From UBA5500 sp023622465 (GTDB lineage Bacteria; Bacillota; UBA994; UBA5500), in assembly GCA_023622465.1 (NCBI GenBank), contig JAMNZE010000131.1, positions 1 to 6,105 on the forward strand: a stretch of DNA of 6,105 nucleotides. The letters are read 5' to 3'. The notes under the pieces are model-generated. The model was not told the origin of the DNA, did not search any database, and worked only from the letters and a program-made list of their open reading frames with translations. Below are positions 6,074-6,105 of the stretch, piece by piece. The position numbers and the translations under genes are program-made. Position 1 is the first letter of the stretch. Every line of letters begins with the position of its first letter.

Positions 6074-6105
6074 GATCCCACAGCCCTAAAATAGACGTCC
6101 GGATA

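Larger units (their letters stand above)
5878..6105. other. Leader region upstream of oraS with no recognised gene
   Basis: This 228-base stretch has stop codons in all minus-strand frames. The longest remnant, from the window edge to a TAA near 6015 (about 22 codons, ending VEPTSAP), is too short to identify; it could be the end of an upstream gene, but I cannot match it to ortB. Besides the hairpins listed separately there is a small dyad, GTTCT-TAATC-AGAAC at 5966-5980, of operator-like size. I could not pick out a convincing -35/-10 pair. Confidence 0.4.

Noticed and set aside
5878..6105. Cobalamin riboswitch in the oraS leader
   Set aside because: No B12-box-like sequence (GCCACTG type) was found on the minus strand, and the region is short for a complete cobalamin aptamer.
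1..6105. CRISPR array, tRNA, rRNA or complete insertion sequence
   Set aside because: No regularly spaced repeats, tRNA cloverleaf, rRNA-like stretch or transposase-like frame was seen.

Overview
The window carries one cluster, entirely on the minus strand, for anaerobic L-ornithine breakdown through D-ornithine. Transcription would run from high to low coordinates: oraS (D-ornithine 4,5-aminomutase small subunit), oraE (large subunit, binding adenosylcobalamin and PLP), a MutL/GlmL-type reactivating ATPase, the PLP-dependent ornithine racemase orr, and a partial AmmeMemoRadiSam system protein A gene that runs off the left edge. The close packing, strong purine-rich Shine-Dalgarno sites (AGGAGG type), moderately high GC and this oxygen-sensitive pathway suggest an anaerobic Firmicute of the Clostridia sensu lato. 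That assignment is inferred from gene content; no taxonomic marker is present.

Layout. Bases 1-948: 5' part of an amrA-like gene (LigB-type dioxygenase-like domain plus the beginning of an AMMECR1 domain). Bases 819-2042: orr, whose reading frame runs past the usual end of the family and into amrA. Bases 2043-2084: short spacer with a stem-loop. Bases 2085-3443: intact mutL-like gene. Bases 3456-5535: oraE, broken into two reading frames near 5019-5026. Bases 5514-5877: oraS, also broken, near 5808-5812. Bases 5878-6105: leader without a recognisable gene, containing inverted repeats.

Working together, Orr interconverts L- and D-ornithine. OraS/OraE moves the delta-amino group of D-ornithine to C4, giving 2,4-diaminopentanoate. 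The MutL-like ATPase probably exchanges inactivated cobalamin in OraE. The downstream enzymes of the pathway (2,4-diaminopentanoate dehydrogenase and the OrtAB thiolase) are not visible here.

The most notable observation is that several genes in this short stretch lack conserved internal segments. oraE lacks about 35-37 residues with a frameshift, oraS about 10 residues with a frameshift, and the dioxygenase domain of amrA about 25-30 residues in frame. The end of orr also looks frame-shifted. The mutL-like gene, between oraE and orr, looks complete. Either the locus is decaying by short deletions, or the underlying sequence/assembly has lost small blocks. Missing lengths are estimated from remembered family sequences, not from a computed alignment.
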